A DNA stretch of 64,000 bases from Doryteuthis pealeii (GCA_023376005.1 CM042143.1:80005991-80069990), one strand, 5' to 3'. Positions 10,865 through 21,735 are shown, counted from the stretch's first letter. Numbers and translations: made by a program. Notes: generated from the sequence alone by a model not told the origin.

Positions 10865-11122
10865 AAGAAAATATCTGGAGCATTAGAGGATCTGGGATAT
10901 TCTAATATTCATTAAGAACCTCAAGGTTCCTGGTTCGATACCAGCCCTCGCTAACTCAGTGTATGAGTAGCACAGGGATGTGTGCGGTAAAGTAAGGAGA
11001 TGATGGTAGGTGTGGCACTCCACCTCAGATGCCAAAACAATCTCCTTGGTCTAGTGCTAGTGAAAAGGGGATAGACTCCCTCGCTGTTTGGCTGATACCG
11101 ACTTTAGGCCACCTTGATGACT
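10865..11122 (+). mobile_element. tRNA-SINE family D
   Basis: B-box-like 'GGTTCGATACC' is near-consensus (GGTTCGANNCC). It is followed by 'CTCAGTGTATGAGTAGCAC', 'GGCACTCCACCTCAGATGCC', 'GGTCTAGTGCTAGTG' and 'GGGGATAGACTCCCTCGC'. The A-box part is eroded. Confidence 0.8.
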
Positions 11123-11244
11123 TAACTAATAATACAGAAGTTTAATGTCTCTCTAGCTATCTTATGATTGTACTATTAAGTATAGATATATATAATTGTA
11201 CTATTAAGTATATAGATATATAAGTATAGATACATTTGATAGAT

Positions 11245-11550
11245 AAGCATAATAGTTACTGTCATTGAAAATGGAACCAGCATACCAAGTTCAAATCCTA
11301 GACTAGGCTATTTGCATTTCACAGTGTTAATTAATACCCTTGAGAAAGGTATGAATCTGCCTCCTCTTCAAAAGGTATGGGTAAATAGTAGGGCAGACTG
11401 GACTCTTTAACCTTGGTATGGCAACTGGTCGACAAGAAAAAACCCTGAATTCAAACCAGTTGTACTCCATTTAAAAACTGACCTTGTATTGTATCCTGTT
11501 CATGGTGGAGGTATGGATAAATATGTAAATACATACATTTAATAGATAAA
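11245..11550 (+). mobile_element. tRNA-SINE family B, long copy
   Basis: Head 'GCATAATAGTTACTGTCAT', B-box-like 'AAGTTCAAATCCTAG', body 'TTTGCATTTCACAG', then 'GTAGGGCAGACTGG', 'CAAACCAGTTGTACTCC' and tail 'GACCTTGTATTGTATCCTG'. Confidence 0.8.
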
Positions 11551-11569
11551 CAAGGCTGTGCAAGCAAAT

Positions 11570-11885
11570 CTGGTGAGTAACACTGGGAAAATATCAGGAG
11601 AACTCAGTATCTCACAGTCCAGTGTGGTTTGACAAAAGCATCTGGAGTTGCTGAATTATGCCACATTTTACCAAAATATTGCAAAACTTTTGACTCACTC
11701 GAGTATAATAAAGTTATGTCTCTACATCTACTCTTCCAGATAGGAGTGCCTTTTTTATGTAAAATAGAGGATTATGAATGTGTAAGATCGCTATATTCCC
11801 AAGACCTAGCTCGCTTATTTGTAATGAGAAATAGCACTCATTTGTATAGGCATCACAATAAGTCACTCAGTTTAATATTTTTTTA
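11570..11885 (+). pseudogene. Possible Tc1/mariner-type transposase HTH relic
   Basis: From about 11590 one frame reads 'ISGELSISQSSVV' followed by a stop and then 'QKHLELLNYATFYQN'. A helix-turn-helix ending in 'ISQSSV' plus a downstream basic/His stretch resembles the N-terminal DNA-binding region of Tc1/mariner-like transposases. The stop and the lack of a catalytic domain make it a relic at best. The open frame at 11629-11886 is in a different frame and shows no family. Short match, so confidence is low. Confidence 0.3.
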
Positions 11886-11917
11886 AAATTCAGTTTCAAT
11901 ACTTTTTTATCATACCT

Positions 11918-11960
<43 letters not shown>
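11918..11960. repeat. (TA)n microsatellite
   Basis: About 21 TA units, 66 bp from the hammerhead-like motif at 12027. Confidence 0.97.
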
Positions 11961-11963
<3 letters not shown>

Positions 11964-12026
11964 ATAAAAAGAAGTTTTGCAAAAAGGATTATGTTTTTTT
12001 TTTTAATTTTATTAACTTACATATGC

Positions 12027-12066
12027 ATGCGACACGTGTTTCTGATCTGTTGTCTTCTTCAGGCAT
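12027..12066 (-). ncRNA. Hammerhead-ribozyme-like motif (minus), weak stem II
   Basis: Minus strand, in order: stem I 'ATGC', core 'CTGAAGA', a 13-nt stem II region, 'GAAA', stem III 'ACACGTGT' (fully self-complementary), C at the cleavage position, and 'GCAT' closing stem I. Position 7 of the hammerhead core is free to vary, so CTGAAGA is acceptable. Stem II ('AGACAACAGATCA') pairs poorly, so activity is doubtful. The layout (tiny stem III, type I order) is that of Penelope-like elements and retrozymes. Confidence 0.45.
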
Positions 12067-12151
12067 TGAATTATTATTTTGGCAGAATATGTCCGATATT
12101 TGATAGGTTGTGTGTGTTTTTGTAACTTACTTTTTGATTATAATGGTTGTG

Positions 12152-12153
<2 letters not shown>

Positions 12154-12203
<50 letters not shown>
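12154..12203. repeat. (TA)n(GT)n microsatellite
   Basis: TA repeats pass directly into GT repeats. Confidence 0.97.
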
Positions 12204-12399
12204 TGTGTTTTTGAAGAGACAATGACTTAACGCAGAAGACAAAAATCACAATTTTGACCATCAATAAAAAGAAGTACCTGAAGAAGTCAGAATTATTGAA
12301 TGAATATAAAAGAGCTCAATACATTTGTAGAGCTGGTTTAGAAATCTTAAGATCCTAGCAGTGAAACCTGGGTTGATATATTCTGATTTTATCGGATTA

Positions 12400-12606
12400 T
12401 GTAAAGATGTTCTAAAGTTTATAAACTTTTACTTAATGGCATCTTCAAGAAAAGAAAGTTAATTACACATGTAAAATTATTCTTAAAAACCTTCAATTTG
12501 AATGGCTAAGTTACGATAAAGTACAACTTTCATTCACATGTGAACCCCAATTCGTTGGCATTCATAAGCCTATTAGTCTAAAAATGTAAACAGTCATGAA
12601 ATGACT
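12400..12606 (-). mobile_element. Dispersed element with decayed hammerhead-like core, copy 1
   Basis: The segment shares an ordered set of blocks with 37250-37430: 'GGCATCTTCAAG' (minus CTTGAAGATG), 'TTCACATGTGAAC', 'CATAAGCCTATTAGTCT' and 'AAATGTAAACAGTCATGAAAT'. On the minus strand a core-like 'TTGAAGA' is followed by a self-complementary 'AAAGTTTATAAACTTT'. The core bases C3 and G12 are changed, so this copy should be inactive. Confidence 0.5.
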
Positions 12607-12690
12607 AAAATTCTTTTAATAACATTTGCTTCATTCATTTGCTTCATATTGATTCATTCATAATATATATGTTGGCGGTGAGGAGGGTTT

Positions 12691-12692
<2 letters not shown>

Positions 12693-12722
<30 letters not shown>
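12693..12722. repeat. (GT)n microsatellite
   Basis: Fifteen GT units. Confidence 0.95.
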
Positions 12723-12725
<3 letters not shown>

Positions 12726-12924
12726 AGAAATAGGTAAATACATAATATATAAAACATGTATATGTACTTTTTAGGAAAATCTATAGAAAATGTACAAATA
12801 TGCAGATATATTCATGGAATTTATATATGAATAATGAATGAAAACATAATTACATAAATCACATGCATAAGTCATCAACACACACACATGTGTATATATA
12901 AATATATGTAGGAATATATATGAT

Positions 12925-13180
12925 GTAGGTGCATTGTATAATGGCGACTGTCGTGAGAAATAGATTTAGCGAGATGAGTTCAAATCCTGGAGGAGGCTGT
13001 TTCCATTTCACAGTGCTATGGGTAAATAGTAGGGATGACTGGGCTCTTTAACCTTTGTTACCGAACTAGTCTAGGAGAAGGAAAATTCTGAATTCAAACC
13101 TGTTAAACTCCACTTAAGAAACTGACCTTGTGTCACATCATGCTCATGCTGAGAGGTTGGTAAATATATCCTCTACAGAC
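12925..13180 (+). mobile_element. tRNA-SINE family B
   Basis: Head 'GCATTGTATAATGGCGACTG', B-box-like 'GAGTTCAAATCCTGG', a body with internal deletion, 'CAAACCTGTTAAACTCC' and tail 'GACCTTGTGTCACATCATGC' ending in 'GGTAAATATA'. Confidence 0.8.
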
Positions 13181-13345
13181 AAATTGACATATCTATATAT
13201 ATTTGTGCATGTATATGTATACAGATATACATGTGTTCTTCTTATAGTGAGAAATATCATTTTCTATATATAATCTCTGGAATACACAAGATTCACATCT
13301 TCATGCAGCATGTTTTAAGTTGTGGTTATTTATATGTACTGATAA

Positions 13346-13358
13346 ACACACACACACA

Positions 13359-13398
<40 letters not shown>

Positions 13399-13408
13399 TG
13401 TGTGTGAA
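13346..13408. repeat. (AC)n(TA)n(GT)n compound microsatellite
   Basis: AC, TA and GT runs in order. AC and GT are reverse complements, so the array is a near-perfect hairpin. Confidence 0.95.
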
Positions 13409-13439
13409 TATGTGTGTGATAAAGAAACCTACATGGGGT

Positions 13440-13725
13440 ATTAAAAAAAAATCTATGTCTGTAATGAAAGAAGGAATTGTTCATAGTAGACAAAGCTGGT
13501 GACAGAAAGCCTGACTAAATTAGACTGAAAGGGAAATAAAAGAAAGAATGAACAAAAATTATCACAAAAAAAGAAGGAAGTAAAAAAGAAAAAATTAAAA
13601 AATGATTGAAGAAGAAGAAAAAAAAAAACAAATAAGAAAGAAAAAAGGAAACCACAGTGAATGAAGGTAAAGAAATGCATTTTGATGAAAAAGGTAGAAA
13701 AAAAATGAACACAATAAAAAAAAAT
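13440..13725 (+). repeat. A-rich polypurine tract
   Basis: Mostly A and G on the + strand with many AAAGAA steps. The open frames on both strands are compositional. Confidence 0.75.
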
Positions 13726-14351
13726 GAATACATTCAAAAGAAGACAAGACATAAAATCTCTCATTCTGAACCAAAAGTAAATACAAAATTTTCAAAGAAT
13801 ATGAGAAAGAATGAAATAAATATGAATACTACTACTACTACACAAACAAGTACTTAATTCCACCAATACAGGCCCAGAATCACACAGAAATATGACATGA
13901 AAATCAATTTGCTGTAGTGTTTATGTATCTATTATGATGTTTCACCCTTTATGAACTTCAGATAAATAAATGGACTGAATTTTTACATTTTGACTGTTTA
14001 TAATTACAGTACCATGACAAAAACATAGATAGTTGTAGTGTTGGCCAATGTTTTTCCTAAAATAAGTTTGTTTTTTCAAATCATTTTTTTTTTATGGTGC
14101 TCATCCAGAGTGAAACATCATAATAAATTTCACATTTTCTCTTCCATTTTGTTGGATATTTTATCCATACACACACACACATCTATCTATCTATATATAT
14201 ATATATATGATAGATACACACATACATACATTAATGCAGGGAAAAAGAAGCAAATAAATATAATTGAATGCAACTGAAATGTGCATATTCTTATATACAT
14301 ATATATATGTTGATATAGAGTAGACATAGAGTCAAGGATCAAATTTCACCT

Positions 14352-14355
<4 letters not shown>
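13726..14355. other. AT-rich low-copy sequence with short microsatellites
   Basis: (ACT)n near 13827, (CA)n-(TCTA)n-(TA)n at 14170-14209 and TA runs at 14297-14311. No gene recognised. Confidence 0.55.

Positions 14356-14402
<47 letters not shown>
14356..14402. repeat. (TA)n microsatellite
   Basis: About 23 TA units. Further arrays lie at 14567-14598, 14715-14750 and 14885-14901, so four (TA)n arrays fall within 550 bp, spaced by low-copy AT-rich DNA. Confidence 0.97.
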
Positions 14403-14405
<3 letters not shown>

Positions 14406-14561
14406 AGGGGTGGTGAAAGTTGACCCAACTAAGAAGAGAATTTTTATATTTTTTTATTGGAAGAATTAAAAAAATTGAGAAACAATGTGGCAAGTGTGTT
14501 GAACTTTCGGGTTTGGAATAATTCATGGCTATAGATCATTTGCTAAGATCATTTTAGCACC

Positions 14562-14600
<39 letters not shown>

Positions 14601-14713
14601 CAATATTAACAGAAACTACTGTAATTGCTATTCAGTTTCACACCATAAAGCAATTGCCAAGCAATTAAAGATAATAAGATAATACCGCTGATGAGTTAAT
14701 TTAACAGTATTGA

Positions 14714-14754
<41 letters not shown>

Positions 14755-14902
14755 AAGATGTTGAAACTTAAAAACTATAATCTGTATCTTCGGCAAGTCG
14801 ATTATATATTGTTCACAATGGACACTAATACACAAGTTATATTGAGAAGAATATTAAATTTCCTAATATAACCCTCTAATTAGAATATATATATATATAT
14901 TT

Positions 14903-15400
14903 CTAATCACTGAATAATAAAGAAAATGACAAGAATGCATAAGTTTAAGATAATAAAAAGGGAATGAGGAGAAGATGACAAATATGAAGAGAAAAGTAAA
15001 CATTACACAATAGAACAAAAAAAAAGTAAGAGAAACAGAATAATAGAATTGAATGAGAATAGAATAAATACAATTCATAAAAGGGGAGAAAAAAAAAACA
15101 ATGAGCTAAGAATGAAATGGAACAAAATAGAATTATAGAATAACAGAATACAAGGAGCAAATAATGGATTCAGAATAGAATAAGATAGAAAATATTACGA
15201 TAAAAACAGGTTAAAAAAAAATAAAATAAAATGGAAAGAGAAGTGTTATGAACAAAATAATGAGACTTGAAAAGAACAAATGTCATTGTGGAATGAAAAA
15301 AAAAAAAAAAAAAAAAGGTTGTGCAAAAATACGGGAAAAAAAATCTGCTGATGAATTCAAAAATGTCCGTCTGACACGATTCCTGACAGGATATCAAATT
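14903..15400 (+). repeat. A-rich, purine-biased tract
   Basis: A-rich + strand with frequent GAATAGAAT steps and a 20-bp A-run at about 15297-15316. Minus-strand frames here are compositional. Confidence 0.65.
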
Positions 15401-15618
15401 TGATTGTTCTCAAGACGACACTATGGCATCTCTTGATTGGTATGCCAACAGCCAAAATAAGCAATGCCAAATTACCATCCAATTTCATTTGCAATCTCAG
15501 AGACACAGGAATCTTTTTAGATAAGAACTAACAATACAAGTCTGCACAAAAATACACAAAGCTTACTATCAAGCTTTAATCAAGGATTTAAAAAGAAAAA
15601 GAAAATTTTCTTTTAAAT
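15401..15618. other. Low-copy sequence
   Basis: No repeat or gene recognised. Confidence 0.5.
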
Positions 15619-15619
15619 T

Positions 15620-15875
15620 TAGAGGACACTTTACCTCAGTCAGTAGATCATTTGGCTAGGAACTACAAGGTTCGATACCAGCTCTCACAAACTCAGTGTA
15701 TAAGTAGCACAGCTTGAATCTGTGCTGGTAAAGTGTAGAGCTGATGGTAGGGGTGGTGCTCTATCTGAGATGCAAAATAATTTCCCTGGTCTAGAACTAG
15801 CAAAAAGGGGATAGATTCCCTCACTGTCCAGCTGATACCAATACCAAATTCTAAGGTTTCTACATGCCTTTCCGG
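15620..15875 (+). mobile_element. tRNA-SINE family D
   Basis: Head 'CAGTCAGTAGATCATTTGGC' and 'GGTTCGATACCAGCTC' (B-box-like), then 'CAGTGTATAAGTAGCACAGC', 'GTAAAGTGTAGAGCTGATGG', 'CCCTGGTCTAGAACTAGC' and 'GGGGATAGATTCCCTCAC'. Colinear with the copies at 10865 and 46763. Confidence 0.8.
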
Positions 15876-15929
15876 GCAAAAATCCAAATATTGCCTAAGA
15901 TTCTCATCCAGGTGTTTAAAAATCGTTTT

Positions 15930-16065
15930 ATTATAGTTATTTACTAAGCTTAGCCTAGATGTGACACAAGGCCAGAAGTATGGGGGCTTTGAGTGAGAAT
16001 TGAACTCACTAACAATGGTTTGCTAATCCAGCTTGTTAACCATTACACCATGCAAGATGCAGAAA
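15930..16065 (-). mobile_element. tRNA-SINE family C
   Basis: Minus strand: 'TGGTGTAATGGTTAACAAGC', 'GAGTTCAATTCTCACTC' and 'CTGGCCTTGTGTCACATCTA', then 'GCTTAGTAAATAACTA'. A shorter 3' fragment of the same family lies at 16095-16150. Confidence 0.8.
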
Positions 16066-16129
16066 ATAACTGTTTATGTAAAATGTAAAAAGTTAAAGTC
16101 ATTTATCCAAAATTTAAGCCAAGTTTGGT

Positions 16130-16770
16130 ACAAGGTCACATAGTACCAAAAAAATGTCACTGTTATGTCACACCAGTCAAGTAAGCACAACAATGAAAGC
16201 AAATAATCAACATAGAAAAAAAAGGTAAACAACTAGAAAAGTTTACTCTTTTATTGGCCAGGCTATTTGATAATTTCCACATTGCTAGCCACATTGCACT
16301 TCCATTTTATTCTTGCTCTCACCTGCCTTTGCTATGTTGGTCCAAATCACTTGACAATTTTGTCTTCCCATCATCATATACATATACATTTTTCATGCTT
16401 GTGCAAATCACATATGTCTTTCTTTCATCATTTTAGACAGTTTAAATGACACAATTATAAATCTATATAATAATGATCTGATTTATGTAAACTGCAAAAC
16501 TGGCACTTTGAAGCTTTATAATATTCAATCCAATGTACAATAGAATAATAAAGTAAGGTCTGTGAGTGTGCTCATCCTAATCATCATAGTTTTTCATGGG
16601 ATATGATTATAAAGATTATTAAATGATACTACTTAAACCAAAGAACATTTAAAAAAACTTAATTCATTAATCAAGTGCTTATAGTATTTATTATATATCA
16701 TTAAATGTCACACCAGTCAATTAAGTCCAACAATGAAAGCAAATAATCAGCATAGATTTTTAAAAAGGAA
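16130..16770. repeat. Direct repeat pair about 550 bp apart in low-copy DNA
   Basis: A block of about 55 bp beginning 'ATGTCACACCAGTCAA' occurs at 16155-16216 and 16705-16758 with few differences. The DNA between is AT-rich and carries no recognised gene. Confidence 0.6.
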
Positions 16771-16874
16771 GATAAAGATATAAAACATTCAATCTCCTTA
16801 AGGTTTTTAACATCTTTTTTTAAACTCTATTAGCCAAGTATTTTGGGCTTAGTGCTATTTTACTATACATGATA

Positions 16875-17125
16875 TTTACCACATACCCCACTTTAGGCAC
16901 AAGGCCCTATTAATGTGGGACTACCCACAAGTCATGACTCATGGGTGGTGGGTGCAAAAAATGCATTGATCTGTCAGCATTCACTCTCAAGGGGGGTGCC
17001 TCAGGCACTGGGCAATAAACCCAGCCCTGCCCCTTTAAATCAAGAGGGCAGGTGTTGCCTGGGATCAATGATGTTAGCTTGTAAGATCTCGGGCCGAAGC
17101 CACTGGACTCCCACTCCAAAGGGTA
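16875..17125 (+). mobile_element. Dispersed repeat, copy 1 ('CCCCTTTAAATC' family)
   Basis: It shares 'GCCTCAGGCACTGGGCAATA', 'TGCCCCTTTAAATC' and 'GAGGGCAGGTGTTGCCTGG' in order with 59495-59605. It is flanked by a short direct repeat ('GTGCTATTTTACTATACAT' at about 16851 and 17127), which could be a target duplication. Class unknown. Confidence 0.55.
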
Positions 17126-17459
17126 GGTGCTATTTTACTATACATTGTAAACCCACAATTTCAATCTCAGAAAGATCATGTCAAATACTAATAAAAACTA
17201 GAAACAATTCAAGGAAAGTAATGTCAACATAAGCATAGGTAAAGCATGGACTGCTATTGATTGGTTATGGATCATATGGAAATCTGATCTCTCTGATAAG
17301 ATAAAAATGGAAATTCTTCCAAGCTGTAGCCATGTCAGTACTACTGTTTTACCACTTAGACAAACAAAACACTTGAAAAAAAAGAAGCTTCACAAGAATG
17401 CTGCAAGTTGCTATGTACAAATCCTGGAAGTAGCACACTAAAAATTTTTCATGTTGCAA

Positions 17460-17935
17460 ACCATCAAAGTAAGACAAGCATGACATGCTGGGCACTGCTG
17501 GGGAAGTAAGTGTGAACTCATAAGCAATGTTCTCTTATGAACTCCTACACATGGACACACCAGTGTTGACCAACCAGTAAAACTTTACATTAACCAGTTC
17601 TATATGGACACTTAGTGCCGTCTAGAATACCTACCAAGATTCATGGCCAATAGGGACAGATGTCGAAAGAGAGTAAGAGCAAACACATAAGCAATGTTCT
17701 CTTATGAACTTCTACGCATGGACACACCAGTGTTGGCCAACCAGTAAAACCTTACATTAACCAGTTCTGTATGGACACTTAGTGCCGTCTAGAAGACCTA
17801 CCAAGAGTCATGGCCAATAGGGACAGATGTCGAGAGAGAGTAAGGGCAAACACATAAGCAATGTTCTCTTATTCACTCCTAGACATGGACACACCAATTT
17901 TCACTGACCAGCAAGAATTTTGATGATGATGATGA
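17460..17935 (+). pseudogene. LINE reverse-transcriptase C-terminal relic amplified as a 167-bp tandem
   Basis: A 167-bp unit repeats about 2.4 times: 'TAAGCAATGTTCTCTTA' starts at 17521, 17688 and 17855. Each unit can be read, in a different frame, as a decayed peptide of the form 'TPTHGHTSV..Q..K.YINQ' then 'DT.CRLE.LPR.MA.RDR'. That pattern (G/Q-P-x-K-T/L-Y, then D-T-x-C-x-L-x-x-L, then M-A-x-R-D-x-W) matches the tail that follows the reverse transcriptase in several non-LTR retrotransposons; this is recalled family knowledge. The stretch ends in (GAT)n at 17923-17937, a typical LINE 3' tail. 47270-47440 is a related single copy on the minus strand. Confidence 0.55.
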
Positions 17936-17939
17936 TGGA

Positions 17940-18990
17940 TGAATGAATGATGGGATACCTTTAAACAGAGAAGTCTCTGCGCTGTAGTAAAGTTTGGAAG
18001 TATTTTGTGCTCAAGTTTAGGATATATCTGAGAGTAAAGAGATTAAAGTTTCAAAAGGAGGGTGGTGATTTTTATTCCTTGCTGTCCAATTGAGTAAGAA
18101 TAATAGGAATTTCAATGACAATAAAAAGATTTCCTAGATTAGTACACTATCCAGACAGAGTAAAACCATTGGGTTATTAAGAAATCCCAGCTATCCATTA
18201 ACATAAAATAGTGACTGTGATTCCCATAGTTGCAGGAACACTAAAAATAGACTTAGGCACACATTTTGAGGTAATTTGATAGAATACATAGCAAACGGTT
18301 TCAAAATAAAACCATTCTTTATGTTATTATAAATATCAGCCTGACCAATGGAATCTGCAAATTGAGTTGAAATTCTGCTTCACACCCACAAACACATGCC
18401 CTTTCCTAAAGGGCATCAATCTGACTCCTCTTCAGCTCTGTCTCAGTGCCAGTAATCTTCTCTATAGTCATGTTACTGGTATGTCATAACTAGTGAGAGA
18501 ATAGAGTCATATGAACAATCCACTCTCCCATAATTATCTTAGTTACTAAGCCAGGGACAGCAAAATAGCTGCTATATTCATTGTCAATCTTTACGAGTAA
18601 AAAGTGAATAGGATATTAGTAGAGTCATAATGCAATGTAGTTTGAATTCCTTATTGGATTGATGGTAGATTTTTTCAAAATCATTTATATCAAGAGAAAA
18701 ATTGTTTAAAATAAGAGACTGCAAAAATGAATTACTGGCTTAATTTATAACATCACAAATTATTGAAAATGTATGGATAAATCATATATATGTGTGTGTG
18801 TATACATATCTATACAAATATACATGTATATACACATACATAAATATAATATGTGCACGCACGCACACACACGTCTGTGCGTATTAAAGGAGAAGAATTG
18901 AGAGAGTAATAATGATAAAATATAATGATTGATTAGACTAATGTTTCTAGTTGCATCAATCAAAAGCAAGTTTAATAACTACTCTATAAA
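17940..18990. other. Low-copy sequence, no recognised gene
   Basis: About 1 kb of ordinary AT-rich DNA with a short (GT)n/(TA)n patch at about 18785-18850. No splice-bounded open frame or repeat family recognised. Confidence 0.5.
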
Positions 18991-18991
<1 letters not shown>

Positions 18992-19040
<49 letters not shown>

Positions 19041-19041
19041 A
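18992..19041. repeat. (TA)n(GT)n microsatellite
   Basis: TA then GT. The 3' flank 'AAATAAGAGACTGCAAAAA' repeats a sequence seen at 18710, so a local duplication accompanies it. Confidence 0.95.
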
Positions 19042-19715
19042 CATTATATAAAATAAGAGACTGCAAAAATGAATTACATATATATATATATCTGCTTGCA
19101 AAAACGTCCAAAGATAATAAAACAATGCCATAAACTCATAAAAACTTCATAAAATATCTGCACCAAAAATGAAGACAACCAACAGCAAATCTACATCACC
19201 CAACATTCGTTCAGGAATTCACATAAAAAACATTTTTTTTTAAATGAAGAAAGAAAGAAACATCAAAATATACCAGAAAGAAAAAAAAGAATTAAAAGAA
19301 ATTAATATAAATGAATAAATGATTTTTTTAAAAAGAAAAGAATGAAAGAAAGAAAGCTGACCAATCTCATATAGGCTTTTTTCTTAAAGAATATAAAAGA
19401 GGAGAATAAATAAAAGTCGTCTGATGAGTGTGATGTCAGAGTAGAACACAGCCGCCGTAAAATGAAGAGACTAGAGCCAAGAGAAGAGGGTCAGTCAGTC
19501 AGTTTACTCCTCTCTTTTTTTTTTTATATATAATGCCTTTCCTTTACCCCCCGCCCAGGGGGATCATCGTCTAACATAAACAAACAACAACAACAACAAA
19601 AGAGAAGCTAATCCCCGACTGAATTATTATTCACAGATAAGGAAATATGGTTATGGCGTGTAATTGGTAATTTTGATGTGAGTAATACTGATTTTAGGCA
19701 TGGCACGTGCTGACA
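19042..19715. other. AT-rich low-copy sequence
   Basis: Includes A/G-rich patches around 19240-19350 and a T-run at 19514-19525. Nothing coding recognised. Confidence 0.5.
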
Positions 19716-19718
19716 CGC

Positions 19719-19722
19719 GTAC

Positions 19723-19767
<45 letters not shown>

Positions 19768-19770
19768 ACA
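19719..19770. repeat. (AC)n microsatellite
   Basis: About 24 AC units with one GA interruption near the end. Confidence 0.96.
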
Positions 19771-20345
19771 AATATTTGACGGTCTACTAGGCGCTGATTT
19801 TACAAAGGCTTTTGTTGTTGATATTGTTGTTGTTATACTACATATCCCAACCTCCTAGTTGTGTACACATAGTATTCGATGAAAATAAAAATAAAAACAG
19901 CACTATTGATGTATTATAATATTTGGTTACTTATATCTAACTTAGTTATCAGTGTGTGCGCATGCGTGTAACATTTAAACTTAAATCTGCTCCCATACAC
20001 CACCACCACCAGCGACTCCAAATATGCTCCCGTGGTCAGGTAGTAAGTGCAGACACCATGACTAAGAGGAAGAAATAAACATGACAACAAACTGCTGTTT
20101 ATAACACAACTGTTGATGATATTAATTTCCACGGATTTGTTGAAAGAACAAATAAATTTGTACACCTTCAATTTAGAAGTTGATATCCAAATGATTAAAA
20201 AAAAAAGAAAAAGAAAAAAAAAAAGGTAATTAATAAAAGAAGGGTAACTTAAAAGTTGACTAAGTAATTACTTAATAACGATTTGAAATTTCTCATGTAA
20301 TTTGTCTGATTTATTTTTTTAGATGAGGCTTGATAATACGTACCA
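19771..20345. other. Low-copy AT-rich sequence
   Basis: Short TTG-rich and A-rich patches only. Confidence 0.5.
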
Positions 20346-20348
20346 TTT

Positions 20349-20662
20349 AGATTTTTCAGACTGTTATCCTCATCTTTATTGTTATATACACAACGTAACA
20401 GAAAAAGTTCCCTCCGGCCTTATTCACATAACATAAAATACTTAACATAGCTTAACACTAGTACTCGGTCATGGTTAATGGAATGAGAACAATATACCCA
20501 ATAGATTTTTAAATAAAGGGTTCAGTTCGAAGTTCCGTGTAGTCTCCTGATTACAAGAACATTCCTGAGTTTGACAAGAAACACTTTAAGAAGGCCTGAG
20601 GGCACATCGCTGAAACATTGTGTATATAACAATAAAGATGAGGACAACAGTCTGAAAAATCT
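20349..20662. repeat. Inverted repeat with 47-bp arms and a 220-bp spacer
   Basis: The left arm 20349-20395 and right arm 20616-20662 are reverse complements with two mismatches ('AGATTTTTCAGACTGTTA' opposite 'ACAGTCTGAAAAATCT'). A diverged copy of the arm lies at 59290-59355 (minus), and a broken one near 25970-26115. The right arm is preceded by 'AAGAAGGCC' and 'GCTGAAACATTG', faintly like the hammerhead-type elements elsewhere in the window. Confidence 0.8.
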
Positions 20663-20950
20663 TAATAATACACATTTCCCCATGTAGTTTGAAATTTCCC
20701 CATGTATAAGACACATGGTTTAAAAAAGGTATTTGGTGGACTACCACTCACTGCAACACTTCCAAGCTCAATACCTGCCTGAAGAAAAAAATCCCATCCA
20801 CCCTTATCACCTGAAGATGAACCATATAATTAATTTCAACTGACCAGAGATCTTACCTTTGGCAGGTAGGTAATTGAGAAGGTGATGAGATTTATTGAAA
20901 GAGAATTAACATGGAGAATTACAAGAGAAGAAAAAGTGAGAAAAGAACAC
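20663..20950. other. Low-copy sequence
   Basis: Nothing recognised. Confidence 0.45.
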
Positions 20951-20954
20951 AAAG

Positions 20955-21085
20955 TTATTTACCCTCCGTGAGGATTTGACACAAGGTCATAAGTACAAGG
21001 CATCCAGCGAGTATTGAACTCACTATACAGTAGTAACGGACCTGCGAGACTAGCTTGCTAACCATTACACTATGACATAATGCCT
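20955..21085 (-). mobile_element. tRNA-SINE family C
   Basis: Minus strand: 'GTAATGGTTAGCAAGCTAGT', 'CTCGCAGGTCCGTTACTAC', 'GAGTTCAATACTCGCTGG' and 'CTTATGACCTTGTGTCAAAT'. Confidence 0.75.
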
Positions 21086-21111
21086 TCGGCCAACACAAAT
21101 GTTGAGATTAA

Positions 21112-21212
21112 AATAACCAAAATGAGGAATCCAGCAACGATCGAACACACTATTCCACAGAAACGGATCTGCGAGACTAGATTGCTAACTATTACACCAC
21201 AACAGGGCACCT
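21112..21212 (-). mobile_element. tRNA-SINE family C head, second in tandem
   Basis: Minus strand: 'TGGTGTAATAGTTAGCAATC', 'TAGTCTCGCAGATCCG' and 'GTTCGATCGTTGCTGG'. The flanks 'AGATTAAAATAACCAAAATG' (21100) and 'AGATTAAAATAACCAAGATG' (21233) are direct repeats, so this copy and its flank were duplicated. Confidence 0.7.
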
Positions 21213-21509
21213 TAGGCCAACACAAATGCTAAGATTAAAATAACCAAGATGAGGATACTCGTCCTTATACAGCATACAATACTCATAGAATAATTTGGTG
21301 TTATTTTTTTAAAACTTAAAGTTTAACAAAAACAACAAAAAAACAAAGGTAATTACACAGATTAGAGATGAGAATAAAACTGAATAGCTTGCCAACATTT
21401 ACATATTTATTGGATGATGATAACTTTGGATTTTCTGAGATCAAAAACACTGTCAATGGCTTGTGAGATTAGTAAGATTAATCAACATTATTAGAGGCAC
21501 TTATGGCAT

Positions 21510-21735
21510 ATGTTTATTGTTGTATGAGGTATACAAGGCTACTCAAGTTCAAATTCTAGATTAGGCTGTTTGCATTTTACATAGCACTAATATGGTTAAA
21601 TGGTAGGGCAAGACTGGGCTCTTTACCCTTGTAGAAGGAAAATTGAATTCAAACCAGACCTGAGGAGGGATGCCAGACTATTCCTGCCCAAGACACTTCT
21701 ACATAAATAGCACCAACAACAACCAAACCAGGTTA
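21510..21735 (+). mobile_element. tRNA-SINE family B, alternative 3' end
   Basis: 'AAGTTCAAATTCTAGATTAG' (B-box side), 'TTTGCATTTTACATAGCAC', 'GTAGGGCAAGACTGGGC', then a 3' end with 'CCTGAGGAGGGATGCC' and 'CAAACCAGGTTATGAG', matching the minus copies at 5205 and 25555. Family B therefore has two 3' variants in this window. Confidence 0.7.

Noticed and set aside
20580..20662. Hammerhead ribozyme at the right arm of the inverted repeat
   Set aside because: The core CTGANGA is not present and stem II cannot be closed; kept only as an inverted repeat.
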